From an uncultured Centipeda sp. (GTDB lineage Bacteria; Bacillota; Negativicutes; Selenomonadales; Selenomonadaceae), in contig CAJPQT010000029.1 in the NCBI GenBank assembly GCA_905372865.1, positions 1 to 21,898 of the forward strand: 21,898 nt of DNA. Direction: 5' to 3'. Positions within the stretch are counted from its first letter, which is position 1, and every line of letters begins with the position of its first letter. Below are positions 14,698 through 21,789 of this stretch, piece by piece. Under the pieces are notes generated by a model, which did no database searches, was not told where the DNA came from, and saw only the letters and a program-made list of their open reading frames with translations. The position numbers were made by a program, and so were the translations under genes.

Positions 14698-16488
14698 ATG
14701 GCGCAGGAACGCATGACAATACGGGAACATCTGAAAAAAGGGCCGCTCGTCTTTGACGGCGGCATGGGCACCTATTATGCCCAAAAGACACATACGCGCG
14801 GCAAGGGCGTGGAACTCACGAACATCGAGACCCCGCGTGTCGTCGAGGAAATCCACACGGAGTACCTGCGCGCGGGAGCGCAGGCAATCAAGACCAACAC
14901 CTTTGCGGCGAATCGTATCGTTTACCAAGGGGAAGAGGCTCTGGTACAGGGCATCATCCGCACGGGATGGGAGCTTGCCGCGCGTGCGGCAGAGCCGTTC
15001 AATGCGTATGTCTTTGCTGACATCGGTCCGGTCACGGGCATGCCGCGTGCAGACATCATTGAGGAGTACTGTTTTCTTGTTGATACGTTCCTTGCGCTGG
15101 GTGCACGTCACTTTCTTTTTGAGACCAACTCCTCAGCGGAGGGGCTTGTTGAGACAGCGGCGCATATCAAGCAGATTGCGCCTGACGCATTCATTCTGAC
15201 ATCGTTCTCCGCATTTCCCGGCGGCTATACACGCGACGGTTACTTTGTCGAGGAGCTTGTACGTGAGGTCACGGAGAGCGGCTATATCGATGCAGTCGGC
15301 TTCAACTGCGTCAGCGGCGTCCAGTCGATGAAGGAGCTGGTTCGTCTTCTCGGCACATGTACGCTGCCTCTTTCGCTCATGCCGAACGCGGGGCATCCGA
15401 TTGTCATCGACGGACGTACCTTTTACGAGAGTGCGCCGGATTACTTTGGCGAGGGACTTGCCGCTGTCGTACGTGAGGGGGCCACGATCGTCGGCGGCTG
15501 CTGCGGCACCACGCCGGAGCATATTCGTGCACTATGCAAGGCGCTCGAGGGCGGACTTGCGGCAGAGGGTGAACATGTGCATCCAAAACATGTGGAGCTC
15601 CTGCCCTCACGCAGCCCGTTCTTTGAGGCGCTGAAAGCAGGGAAAATCCCCATCGCGGTCGAACTCGATCCGCCCGATACCGGAAATGCGGACAAATTCA
15701 TCGCAGGCGCACGGGAACTTCAGGCGGCAGGCGTTCACGCCATTACGATTGCGGATAACCCCATTGCACGCGCACGCATGGACGCGGCAATGCTCTCGGG
15801 ACGCGTGCAGCGCAGCCTCGGTCTCGAGTCGATTCCCCACATGACCTGCCGTGACCGCAACCTCAACGCGATCAAGTCCATCCTCCTCGGGCTGAGTGCC
15901 GAGGGCATCCACAACATGATTGCGATTACGGGAGATCCCATTCCGACGGCAGAGCGCGACGAGGTGAAGAGCGTCTATCAGTTCAACTCGCGCAAACTGT
16001 CGGCTTTCATCAAGAGCCTCGGAGAGCGTGGCGACGTTGTGCCGTTCCATGTATTTGGCGCACTCAACGTCAATGCAAAGCATTTCCCGTCGCAGCTCGG
16101 GCTTGCCAAAAAGAAACTGGAGGCGGGCATGACAGGCTTCTTCACCCAGCCCGTCCTGAGTGCGCGGGCCAAGGAGAATCTGCGCACGGCGCGTGATACC
16201 TTGCCGGGGGCGTTCATCCTTGGCGGCATCATGCCCGTCGTCAGTGAGCGCAATGCACGCTTCATGGAGAGCGAGATCACAGGCATCCATGTCGAGGAGC
16301 GCATTATCAATGCTTACCACGGACTTGATCGGGAAGAAGCGGAGGAGCTTGCCGTAAAACTCTCGCTCGAGATTGCGAAGGACATTGGGCCGTACATCGA
16401 CGGCTACTACATTATTACTCCATTTGCGCGGACAGCGCTTGTCGCACGGATTGTCCAAGGGATTATGGAGAGGAGAGCGGTGAAATGA
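14698..16488 (+). CDS. Bifunctional homocysteine S-methyltransferase / 5,10-methylenetetrahydrofolate reductase
   Basis: This is a two-domain fusion of 596 residues, like B. subtilis YitJ. The N-terminal homocysteine methyltransferase domain (about 8-295) has FDGGMGTYYA and zinc ligands Cys204, Cys268 and Cys269. The C-terminal MetF-like flavin domain (about 305-590) begins FFEALKAGKIPIAVELDPP; Glu322 corresponds to the catalytic glutamate of MetF, and ITGDP and NVNAKH are further MetF-like segments. The reductase half would make 5-methyltetrahydrofolate for MetH. The start at 14698 follows AAGGAGG by eight bases; an upstream in-frame extension to 14593 would overlap metH and is rejected. The N-terminal domain duplicates the front of MetH; its methyl donor cannot be inferred. 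Confidence 0.93.
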   Translation: MAQERMTIREHLKKGPLVFDGGMGTYYAQKTHTRGKGVELTNIETPRVVEEIHTEYLRAGAQAIKTNTFAANRIVYQGEEALVQGIIRTGWELAARAAEPFNAYVFADIGPVTGMPRADIIEEYCFLVDTFLALGARHFLFETNSSAEGLVETAAHIKQIAPDAFILTSFSAFPGGYTRDGYFVEELVREVTESGYIDAVGFNCVSGVQSMKELVRLLGTCTLPLSLMPNAGHPIVIDGRTFYESAPDYFGEGLAAVVREGATIVGGCCGTTPEHIRALCKALEGGLAAEGEHVHPKHVELLPSRSPFFEALKAGKIPIAVELDPPDTGNADKFIAGARELQAAGVHAITIADNPIARARMDAAMLSGRVQRSLGLESIPHMTCRDRNLNAIKSILLGLSAEGIHNMIAITGDPIPTAERDEVKSVYQFNSRKLSAFIKSLGERGDVVPFHVFGALNVNAKHFPSQLGLAKKKLEAGMTGFFTQPVLSARAKENLRTARDTLPGAFILGGIMPVVSERNARFMESEITGIHVEERIINAYHGLDREEAEELAVKLSLEIAKDIGPYIDGYYIITPFARTALVARIVQGIMERRAVK

Positions 16489-17012
16489 ATGCGACTATCA
16501 AGGATATGATCGAGCGGCGCAGCATTCGGAAGTTCAAATCCGATGCCGTGCCGCAGGCGCTCATCGACGAGGTGATCGAAGCAGGGCTGTACGCTGCGAG
16601 TGGCAAGGGAAAGCAGTCCCCCATTATCGTCGCCGTGACCAATCCGGATCTGCGTGCGCAGCTCTCGCGCGACAACTGTCGTATCGGCGGATGGAAGGAG
16701 GGCTTTGACCCGTTCTACGGAGCGCCTGTCATCCTTGTGGTACTCGCACCAAAGGAGGTACACACGGCAGTTGAGGACGGCAGTCTCGTCCTCGGCAATC
16801 TCATGCTCGCGGGACATGCGCTCGGACTTGGTACGATTTGGATCAACCGCGCGAAGGAGGAGTTCGAGGAGCCTGCCTATCAGGAACTGCTGGAAAAGCT
16901 CGGCATCATGGGGGACTATATCGGCGTCGGACACTGCGCCCTTGGTTATGTGGACGGCAGTCTGCCAAAGCCGCCTGTACGTCGAGCGAACCGCGTGTAC
17001 TACGTTTCGTAA
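16485..17012 (+). CDS. Nitroreductase-family flavoprotein
   Basis: This is a short (175 residues) FMN-dependent nitroreductase-family protein. The RRSIRKF motif (11-17) near the N-terminus contacts FMN phosphate in the family, and GHALGLGTIWIN (110-121) and the glycine-rich GVGHCALGY (147-155) are typical. The start codon overlaps the preceding stop codon (ATGA at 16485-16488), indicating translational coupling to the methyltransferase/reductase fusion. Family members reduce nitro compounds, quinones, flavins or, in BluB, cleave FMN. Length and motifs do not settle the substrate. Its place at the end of a B12-methionine operon suggests a reducing role there, which is inference. A strong terminator follows. 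Confidence 0.88.
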   Translation: MNATIKDMIERRSIRKFKSDAVPQALIDEVIEAGLYAASGKGKQSPIIVAVTNPDLRAQLSRDNCRIGGWKEGFDPFYGAPVILVVLAPKEVHTAVEDGSLVLGNLMLAGHALGLGTIWINRAKEEFEEPAYQELLEKLGIMGDYIGVGHCALGYVDGSLPKPPVRRANRVYYVS

Positions 17013-17045
17013 GAAGAAAATTTTTCAAAGCAATCGAATGTCCAA

Positions 17046-17111
17046 AAAGGCTGCCCTTTCCAGTTCCCGCCGGGGTCCAATTCCCCATGGCAACTAGAAA
17101 GGGCAGCCTTT
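17046..17111 (+). terminator. Long bidirectional terminator with a structured loop
   Basis: A perfect 15-base stem (AAAGGCTGCCCTTTC at 17046-17060, GAAAGGGCAGCCTTT at 17097-17111) encloses 36 bases that can fold further: AGTT/AACT (17062-17065 with 17092-17095), then GGGG (17072-17075) with CCCC (17083-17086) around a seven-base loop TCCAATT. Both strands carry T residues after the stem (TTTGTT forward, TTTTT reverse), so it can serve the nitroreductase and the convergent gene ending at 17173. Confidence 0.85.
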
Positions 17112-17172
17112 GTTATATTCAGTATTAAGTTATAGATAAGAATCTTGTCAAGGTTTGCCGTGGAAAGGGCGG

Positions 17173-17733
17173 TTAATGTACCGTTCCTCCCAGCGTCATC
17201 GGCAGCGTATGTGCTGCCGACGCTGCCCTGCGCAGATCAGCGGCGGATTTCTCCGCCCAGATTGCCGACACTTTCTTCTGGAATGCAAGCGCCGAGAGCG
17301 GCGCTTCTTTTTGTGCGCGCACATTTCTGCGGATGATCTCGGCGAACTCCTCGGGTACGTTTGCCGTTCGCTGTGCGAGGAGTATTTTTAGGTTTGTATC
17401 AATCAGATAGAGATGAATGGTCGGATCGGCAAGGCTTTGTTCGTCGGGAAACAGTTCTTTCTTGACGAGGGAGAGGGAGAGCGGCGCATCGCCCCAGCCG
17501 TCCTTAAAGATGCCGTCGATGCGGTAGAGGAGGAAGAGCACGCCGCCCACCTCCGTCACGGCAAGCTCGATCTCGCCCGTGCGGAACGCCTCGACGGCGA
17601 TCGCATCTGTCCGTGAGAGTTGGAGCAGGAACATCATGCCGTTCCTGTCCACTTGGAACATCCCACCGTCCGCCTGTGCGAGGACAGGAAGGGGAAAGGG
17701 TTCACCGACGGCGAAGTTCGTTGATGTACTCAA
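17173..17733 (-). CDS. Unrecognised conserved-looking protein in the epimerase operon
   Basis: I do not recognise this family. It is a soluble protein of about 186 residues with no signal peptide or membrane helix. The first part (about 20-100) looks beta-rich with GGMFQVDRNGMMFLLQL and ITELAVTEVGG-like hydrophobic strands and a GWGDAPLSL segment; the C-terminal third is helical, alanine- and lysine-rich. Two starts are possible. A GTG at 17748 overlaps the epimerase stop codon, but AGGAGG lies inside that extension, so a TTG at 17733, six bases after the AGGAGG, is preferred. It begins 11 bases after the epimerase gene and is almost certainly co-transcribed with it. No function is proposed beyond a link to that enzyme. 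Confidence 0.75.
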   Translation of the reverse strand: MSTSTNFAVGEPFPLPVLAQADGGMFQVDRNGMMFLLQLSRTDAIAVEAFRTGEIELAVTEVGGVLFLLYRIDGIFKDGWGDAPLSLSLVKKELFPDEQSLADPTIHLYLIDTNLKILLAQRTANVPEEFAEIIRRNVRAQKEAPLSALAFQKKVSAIWAEKSAADLRRAASAAHTLPMTLGGTVH

Positions 17734-17744
17734 TACGTCCCTCC

Positions 17745-18833
17745 TCACAGCATACGAAGTCCCGCAACACCGTGGATACCGAGCCCCGGTGCGGTGGAGG
17801 CGGTGATGTTCTTCTCGTCGAAGATCGCACCGCCCTCAATCGGATCCTCACTGCAGAGCACGGGGCCGTCGAGGTCGATGCGGGTTACGATCCTCTTGGC
17901 GCAGGCGAGGGCAACAGCGGCGTTGACGGAGATCTTTGCCTCAAGCATACAGCCAAGCATGCACTCCATACCATAGATTTCCGCTGCAGCAATGATCTGC
18001 TGTGCGGGGTAGAGCCCGCCGCATTTCATGAGCTTGATGTTTACCATATCGGCGGCGTGCAGCTGCATGATGCGCAGGGCATCTGCGGGGCTGAATACCG
18101 ATTCGTCCGCGAGGACGGGGATATCGCTCTCACGCGTGACGTAGGCGAGCCCATCGATATCTGCGGCGGCGACGGGCTGCTCGACCAGCTCGATGTCCAG
18201 CCCCTTGTCCGCCATCTGCGTGAGAATCCGCACCGCCTCACGCGGCCTCCACGCCTGATTCGCGTCGATGCGGATGCGTACGTCTTTCCCAACAGCGTCG
18301 CGCACAGCGGAGAGCCGTGCAACATCAAGCGATGGATCGACCCCAACCTTGATCTTGAGGGTGTCATAGCCGCGTGCAATCGCATCGCGTGCATCGCGTG
18401 CCATCTCCTCCGGGGCATTCACACTGATGGTGATGTCCGTGACGATGCTGTCCCGCGCGCCGCCGAGCAGCTTGTGCACGGGGATGTTCCAGAGCTGTCC
18501 GTAGAGATCGTAGAGGGCCATGTCGACGGCGGCCTTTGCCGATGAATTGTGAACGAGTGCGGACTGCACGGACTGGATCAAATCCTCGAACTCGTTCACA
18601 TCGCGGCCGACGAGAATCGGCGCGAGATGCATACGGATCGCGTCGATGATGCCACCCGTCGTATCGCCCGTGACGACACCCGTCGGCGGTGCCTCTCCGT
18701 AGCCCGTAGCTCCCGTATCCGTGCGGATGAGGACAATGACATCCTCCACGCTGTCCACGCGCCGCCGTGCCGTTTTGAACGGGACACGCAGGGGAACGGA
18801 GAGCATGCCGAGTTCGATCTTCGTGATTTTCAT
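17745..18833 (-). CDS. Dipeptide epimerase (L-Ala-D/L-Glu epimerase-like), enolase superfamily
   Basis: This 362-residue member of the muconate-lactonizing/enolase superfamily most resembles bacterial L-Ala-D/L-Glu epimerases (YkfB/YcjG), which act on dipeptides released from peptidoglycan. Catalytic lysines are Lys162 (in KIKVG) and Lys267 (in NIKLMK). Metal ligands are Asp190 (RIDANQAW), Glu218 (ELVEQP) and Asp243 (LADES). DLDGP near residue 320 is also usual in dipeptide epimerases. The ATG at 18833 follows AAAGGAGG. Exact dipeptide specificity cannot be read from motifs alone; o-succinylbenzoate synthase is less likely. It is divergent from a DUF819 membrane protein gene. Confidence 0.88.
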   Translation of the reverse strand: MKITKIELGMLSVPLRVPFKTARRRVDSVEDVIVLIRTDTGATGYGEAPPTGVVTGDTTGGIIDAIRMHLAPILVGRDVNEFEDLIQSVQSALVHNSSAKAAVDMALYDLYGQLWNIPVHKLLGGARDSIVTDITISVNAPEEMARDARDAIARGYDTLKIKVGVDPSLDVARLSAVRDAVGKDVRIRIDANQAWRPREAVRILTQMADKGLDIELVEQPVAAADIDGLAYVTRESDIPVLADESVFSPADALRIMQLHAADMVNIKLMKCGGLYPAQQIIAAAEIYGMECMLGCMLEAKISVNAAVALACAKRIVTRIDLDGPVLCSEDPIEGGAIFDEKNITASTAPGLGIHGVAGLRML

Positions 18834-18896
18834 GAAGAGCCTCCTTTTGTATACAGAATTCTTTCAGATATGAGAGCAATTTAGGAAAGAAGTCCA

Positions 18897-18926
18897 TTGT
18901 GTCGCTTTATCGTTTTATTATATAAT
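18897..18926 (+). promoter_or_regulatory. Promoter of the DUF819 gene
   Basis: TTGTGT (18897-18902) and TATAAT (18921-18926) are 18 bases apart. The -10 lies in the palindrome ATTATATAAT (18917-18926) and overlaps the -10 of the divergent epimerase promoter by two bases. Transcription should start near 18933, giving a leader of about 43 bases. Confidence 0.6.
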
Positions 18927-18945
18927 CACTACCATAATTCTTCAA
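18917..18945 (-). promoter_or_regulatory. Promoter of the epimerase operon
   Basis: On the minus strand TTGAAG (plus 18940-18945) and TATAAT (plus 18917-18922) are 17 bases apart. The start would be near 18910, giving a leader of about 77 bases. Its -35 box sits inside the inverted repeat at 18934-18953. Confidence 0.65.
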
Positions 18946-18953
18946 GGAATTAT
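18934..18953. promoter_or_regulatory. Candidate operator (inverted repeat)
   Basis: ATAATTC (18934-18940) and GAATTAT (18947-18953) are perfect inverted arms separated by six bases. The repeat covers the -35 of the epimerase promoter and the expected start region of the DUF819 transcript, so a bound repressor could block both. The regulator is unknown; similarity to a CodY box is only partial. Confidence 0.4.
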
Positions 18954-18975
18954 ATTTTATAAAGGGGTGTATGTC

Positions 18976-20139
18976 ATGATTACGGACGGATTTACCTATG
19001 TTGCCGTGCTCATTCTGCTTGCAGGTGCACTTGTGACGCTTGAGAAGGGGACAGGGTGGGCTCTGTTCCGCTACCTGCCCGCCGTTGTGCTCGTCTACCT
19101 CATCTCCATGCTGCTCTGTACCGTCGGTACGTGGGATATGGCGGCGACGAAGCCGGCGTATGCGGGGCTTAAAAATTCGCTGACGTATGCGATGGTCTTT
19201 ACCATGCTGCTGCGCTGCGACATCCGCAAAGTGCTGAAGCTCGGTCCGCGGATGCTGCTTGGCTTCTTTTCTGCATCAATTACCATCATGATCGGCTTTG
19301 TCGTTGCCTTCCTCGTGATGAAGGGGCTGATCGGTGCGGACTCGTGGATGGCTCTCGGCGCACTCTGCGGTTCGTGGCTCGGCGGTTCGGGCAACATGGT
19401 CGCCGTGCAGGCGGCACTCGGTGTGTCGGAGGCAGACATGGGCTATGCACTCGTGGTCGACTCCATTGACTACTCCATCTGGGTCATGTTCCTGCTCTGG
19501 CTCATCACGCTCGCCCCGCGCTTCAACCGCTGGAACAAGGCGGATACGACGCAGCTCGATGCCGTATCGCGCAGCCTTGAGGAGGACGCGAAGCTGAACA
19601 CGGGCGCGATCACCTTCCAGAGCCTTATCCTTTTGCTCGGCACCGCGCTTGTCGTCTCGGCGATCGGCGCGAACGTCGGCAAGGTGCTCAATGCCGCCGT
19701 CCCGTTTTTCGACAAGGCGACATGGACAATTCTCTTCATCACCGTGCTCGGTCTCATTGGCGCTGTCTCGCCGCTTGGCCGTGTGGCAGGTTCGGCAGAG
19801 ATGTCGAACGTCCTGCTTTACTCCGTCATTGCGCTGCTCGCCTCGCGTGCATCGCTGCTTGAGCTCGGTGATGCACCGTACTGGATTCTGACGGGCTTCA
19901 TTATCCTCGGCGTTCACTTCACGCTGATGTTCTTCCTCGCGCGGCTCTTCAAACTCGATATGTTCACCGCGTGTGTCGCCTCGCTCGCGAACATCGGCGG
20001 CACGGCATCTGCGCCCGTGCTCGCGGGTACGTACTCCGGCTCACTCGTCCCCGTTGGTATTCTGATGGCGCTGATGGGGTACGTCATCGGCACGCCGTTC
20101 GGCATCCTCGTCGCTCATACCATGGAAATGCTTAAGTAA
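18976..20139 (+). CDS. DUF819-family integral membrane protein (putative transporter)
   Basis: This is a 387-residue polytopic membrane protein with roughly ten to twelve helices. Its sequence style matches the DUF819 (YjcL-like) family, with conserved GSWLGGSGNMVAVQ and ANIGGTASAPVLAGTY segments. The two GG-rich half-repeats suggest an inverted-repeat transporter fold. The ATG at 18976 is chosen because AAAGGGG ends eight bases before it; a GTG at 18967 overlaps that site. DUF819 members lack an agreed function. Divergence from a dipeptide epimerase gene with interlocked promoters suggests transport of a related peptide or amino acid, which is inference. Confidence 0.85.
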   Translation: MITDGFTYVAVLILLAGALVTLEKGTGWALFRYLPAVVLVYLISMLLCTVGTWDMAATKPAYAGLKNSLTYAMVFTMLLRCDIRKVLKLGPRMLLGFFSASITIMIGFVVAFLVMKGLIGADSWMALGALCGSWLGGSGNMVAVQAALGVSEADMGYALVVDSIDYSIWVMFLLWLITLAPRFNRWNKADTTQLDAVSRSLEEDAKLNTGAITFQSLILLLGTALVVSAIGANVGKVLNAAVPFFDKATWTILFITVLGLIGAVSPLGRVAGSAEMSNVLLYSVIALLASRASLLELGDAPYWILTGFIILGVHFTLMFFLARLFKLDMFTACVASLANIGGTASAPVLAGTYSGSLVPVGILMALMGYVIGTPFGILVAHTMEMLK

Positions 20140-20166
20140 CAATAAAAGAAACGTTCTCTCCGGGAA

Positions 20167-20197
20167 CCTGCCGCATGAAAATGTGGCAGGTTTTTCT
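20167..20197 (+). terminator. Terminator of the DUF819 gene
   Basis: CCTGCCGCAT (20167-20176) pairs with ATGTGGCAGG (20181-20190), one pair being G-U, around a GAAA tetraloop, followed by TTTTTCTT. Confidence 0.88.
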
Positions 20198-20225
20198 TGC
20201 CTTCTGTCGAAAAACACCGTAAAAT
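20197..20225 (+). promoter_or_regulatory. Candidate promoter of rfbA-rfbC
   Basis: TTGCCT (20197-20202) and TAAAAT (20220-20225) are 17 bases apart, placing a start near 20232 and a leader of about 26 bases. The -35 box begins in the T tract of the preceding terminator. Confidence 0.5.
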
Positions 20226-20257
20226 GAAATACAAGTAAAATGCAGAGAGGTGACGCG

Positions 20258-21133
20258 ATGATTAAGAAGGGAATTATCCTTGCGGGCGGATCGGGGACAC
20301 GGCTCTACCCGCTGACGAAGGTCGTATCAAAGCAGCTCATGCCGATCTACGACAAGCCGATGATCTACTATCCGCTGAGTGCGCTGATGCTCGCGGGCAT
20401 CAAGGACATTCTCATCATTACAACGCCAAACGACAGTGCCCTCTATCGGGAGCTGCTTGGTGACGGCAGCCAGTTTGGGCTTTCCATTTCATATGCCGTA
20501 CAGCCAAGTCCCGACGGACTTGCACAGGCGTTCATCATCGGTGCAGACTTTATTGCGGGCGAGAGCTGCGCACTCGTGCTCGGCGATAATATTTTCTACG
20601 GCGCCGACTTTGCGCAGGTTTTGCAGCGCGCCGTACTTCGCGAGGATGGGGCGACCGTATTTGCCTACTATGTCTCCGATCCCGAGCGCTACGGTGTTGT
20701 CTCCTTCGATGAAAACGGCAATGCACTCTCCTTGGAAGAAAAACCGAAGAAGCCGCAGTCGAACTATGCTGTCACGGGGCTTTATTTCTATGACCGCGAC
20801 ATCGTCGATATTGCACGAGGCGTTCGCCCCTCAGCACGCGGGGAACTTGAGATCACAGACGTGAACAAGGTATATCTTGCAGCGGGAAAACTCCATGTGG
20901 AGCGCCTGCGGCGCGGATATGCATGGCTTGATACGGGCACACATGAATCGTTGCTCTCGGCTGCTTCCTTTGTTCAGACCATACAGGCGCGGCAGGGGCT
21001 CAAGATCTCGTGTATCGAGGAGATTGCCTACCGCATGGGGTACATCGACGCCGAGCAGGTCCTGCGCCTCGCCGAGCCCCTTGCGAAGAACGAGTATGGC
21101 ATCTATTTGAAGCGCCTCATCAAGGACGTGTAG
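20258..21133 (+). CDS. rfbA: Glucose-1-phosphate thymidylyltransferase
   Basis: The product (291 residues, normal length) joins glucose-1-phosphate and dTTP to form dTDP-glucose, the first step of dTDP-L-rhamnose synthesis for surface polysaccharide. The nucleotide loop is ILAGGSGTRLYPLT (7-20), followed by SKQLMPIYDKPMIYYPLS with Lys25. PDGLAQAF (85-92) and the metal-binding Asp110 in VLGDNIFYG are present, as is the C-terminal WLDTGTHESL. The start is the ATG at 20258 after GAGAGGTGA; an in-frame ATG at 20240 precedes that site and is rejected. rfbC follows after nine bases. Confidence 0.96.
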   Translation: MIKKGIILAGGSGTRLYPLTKVVSKQLMPIYDKPMIYYPLSALMLAGIKDILIITTPNDSALYRELLGDGSQFGLSISYAVQPSPDGLAQAFIIGADFIAGESCALVLGDNIFYGADFAQVLQRAVLREDGATVFAYYVSDPERYGVVSFDENGNALSLEEKPKKPQSNYAVTGLYFYDRDIVDIARGVRPSARGELEITDVNKVYLAAGKLHVERLRRGYAWLDTGTHESLLSAASFVQTIQARQGLKISCIEEIAYRMGYIDAEQVLRLAEPLAKNEYGIYLKRLIKDV

Positions 21134-21142
21134 GAGTATTGT

Positions 21143-21703
21143 ATGAATGTAATTGAAACAACGCTTGCCGGGGTCCTCATTCTTGAACCAAAGGTCTTTG
21201 GCGATGCACGCGGTTGGTTCATGGAGAGCTGGTCGAAAAAGAAGATGGAGGATGCCGGCATCTTCGTTGACTTCGTGCAGGACAACCACTCTTTTTCCGC
21301 AGAGAAGGGGACGCTGCGTGGCCTGCACTACCAGCTGAATCCCATGGCACAGGCAAAACTCCTGCGCGTGTCACGCGGCACCATCTTCGATGTCGCCGTT
21401 GACATTCGGCGCGGCTCACCAACATATGCAAAGTGGGTCGGCATCGAACTCTCGGCGGAGAACCATAGACAGCTTTTCATCCCGCGCGGCTTTGCCCACG
21501 GATTCATCACACTGACCGATGATGTCGAAGTACAGTACAAGGCAGATAATCTCTATGCACCCGACTGCGATGGGAATATCCGCTGGAACGATCCAGAGAT
21601 TGGTGTGCAGTGGCCGCTTGCACCGACGGTACTATCGGACAAGGATGCCAACGCACCCCTTCTTGCCGCACGTACAGAACTCAACTTTACCTACAGCACA
21701 TAG
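21143..21703 (+). CDS. rfbC: dTDP-4-dehydrorhamnose 3,5-epimerase
   Basis: The 186-residue cupin epimerase acts third in dTDP-rhamnose synthesis, inverting C3 and C5 of dTDP-4-keto-6-deoxyglucose. The active site includes His62 in TLRGLHYQ (catalytic base), Lys72 in QAKLLRV, GFAHGF (117-121) with His119, and Tyr132 in VQYKAD (catalytic acid). LSDKD near 164-168 is typical. GGAG precedes the ATG. rfbB and rfbD, needed for the second and fourth steps, do not follow within the window. Confidence 0.95.
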   Translation: MNVIETTLAGVLILEPKVFGDARGWFMESWSKKKMEDAGIFVDFVQDNHSFSAEKGTLRGLHYQLNPMAQAKLLRVSRGTIFDVAVDIRRGSPTYAKWVGIELSAENHRQLFIPRGFAHGFITLTDDVEVQYKADNLYAPDCDGNIRWNDPEIGVQWPLAPTVLSDKDANAPLLAARTELNFTYST

Positions 21704-21747
21704 GCATGGCAGGATTTTCTTAAAAAGAATCACAAAAAATGAAAAAA

Positions 21748-21771
21748 GGGGGTTGACGAGAGTCAGCCCCC
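21748..21771 (+). terminator. Hairpin after rfbC, overlapping a promoter
   Basis: GGGGGTTGAC (21748-21757) pairs with GTCAGCCCCC (21762-21771), with one G-U pair, around a GAGA tetraloop. Six A residues precede it; TGTGTTATATT follows, a poor T tract. It probably ends the rfbA-rfbC transcript, though its left arm also contains a good -35 box. Confidence 0.55.
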
Positions 21772-21782
21772 TGTGTTATATT
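21753..21782 (+). promoter_or_regulatory. Strong promoter, probably of an rRNA operon
   Basis: TTGACG (21753-21758) and TATATT (21777-21782) are 18 bases apart, with TGT before the -10. The A-rich tract at 21721-21747 upstream resembles an UP element. What follows looks like an rRNA leader. Confidence 0.55.
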
Positions 21783-21789
21783 ATGACAG

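Noticed and set aside
13149..14771. Minus-strand open frame of 540 codons opposite metH
   Set aside because: metH has intact domains throughout on the plus strand; the antisense frame is low-complexity Arg/Leu/Asp-rich and crosses the metH end into the next gene.
17072..17086. tRNA gene fragment
   Set aside because: Only a T-arm-like hairpin is present; there is no acceptor, D or anticodon arm around it, and it lies within a terminator loop.
18934..18953. CodY box between the epimerase and DUF819 genes
   Set aside because: The arms share AATT..C with the CodY consensus, but total length and inner bases do not fit; kept only as a generic candidate operator.
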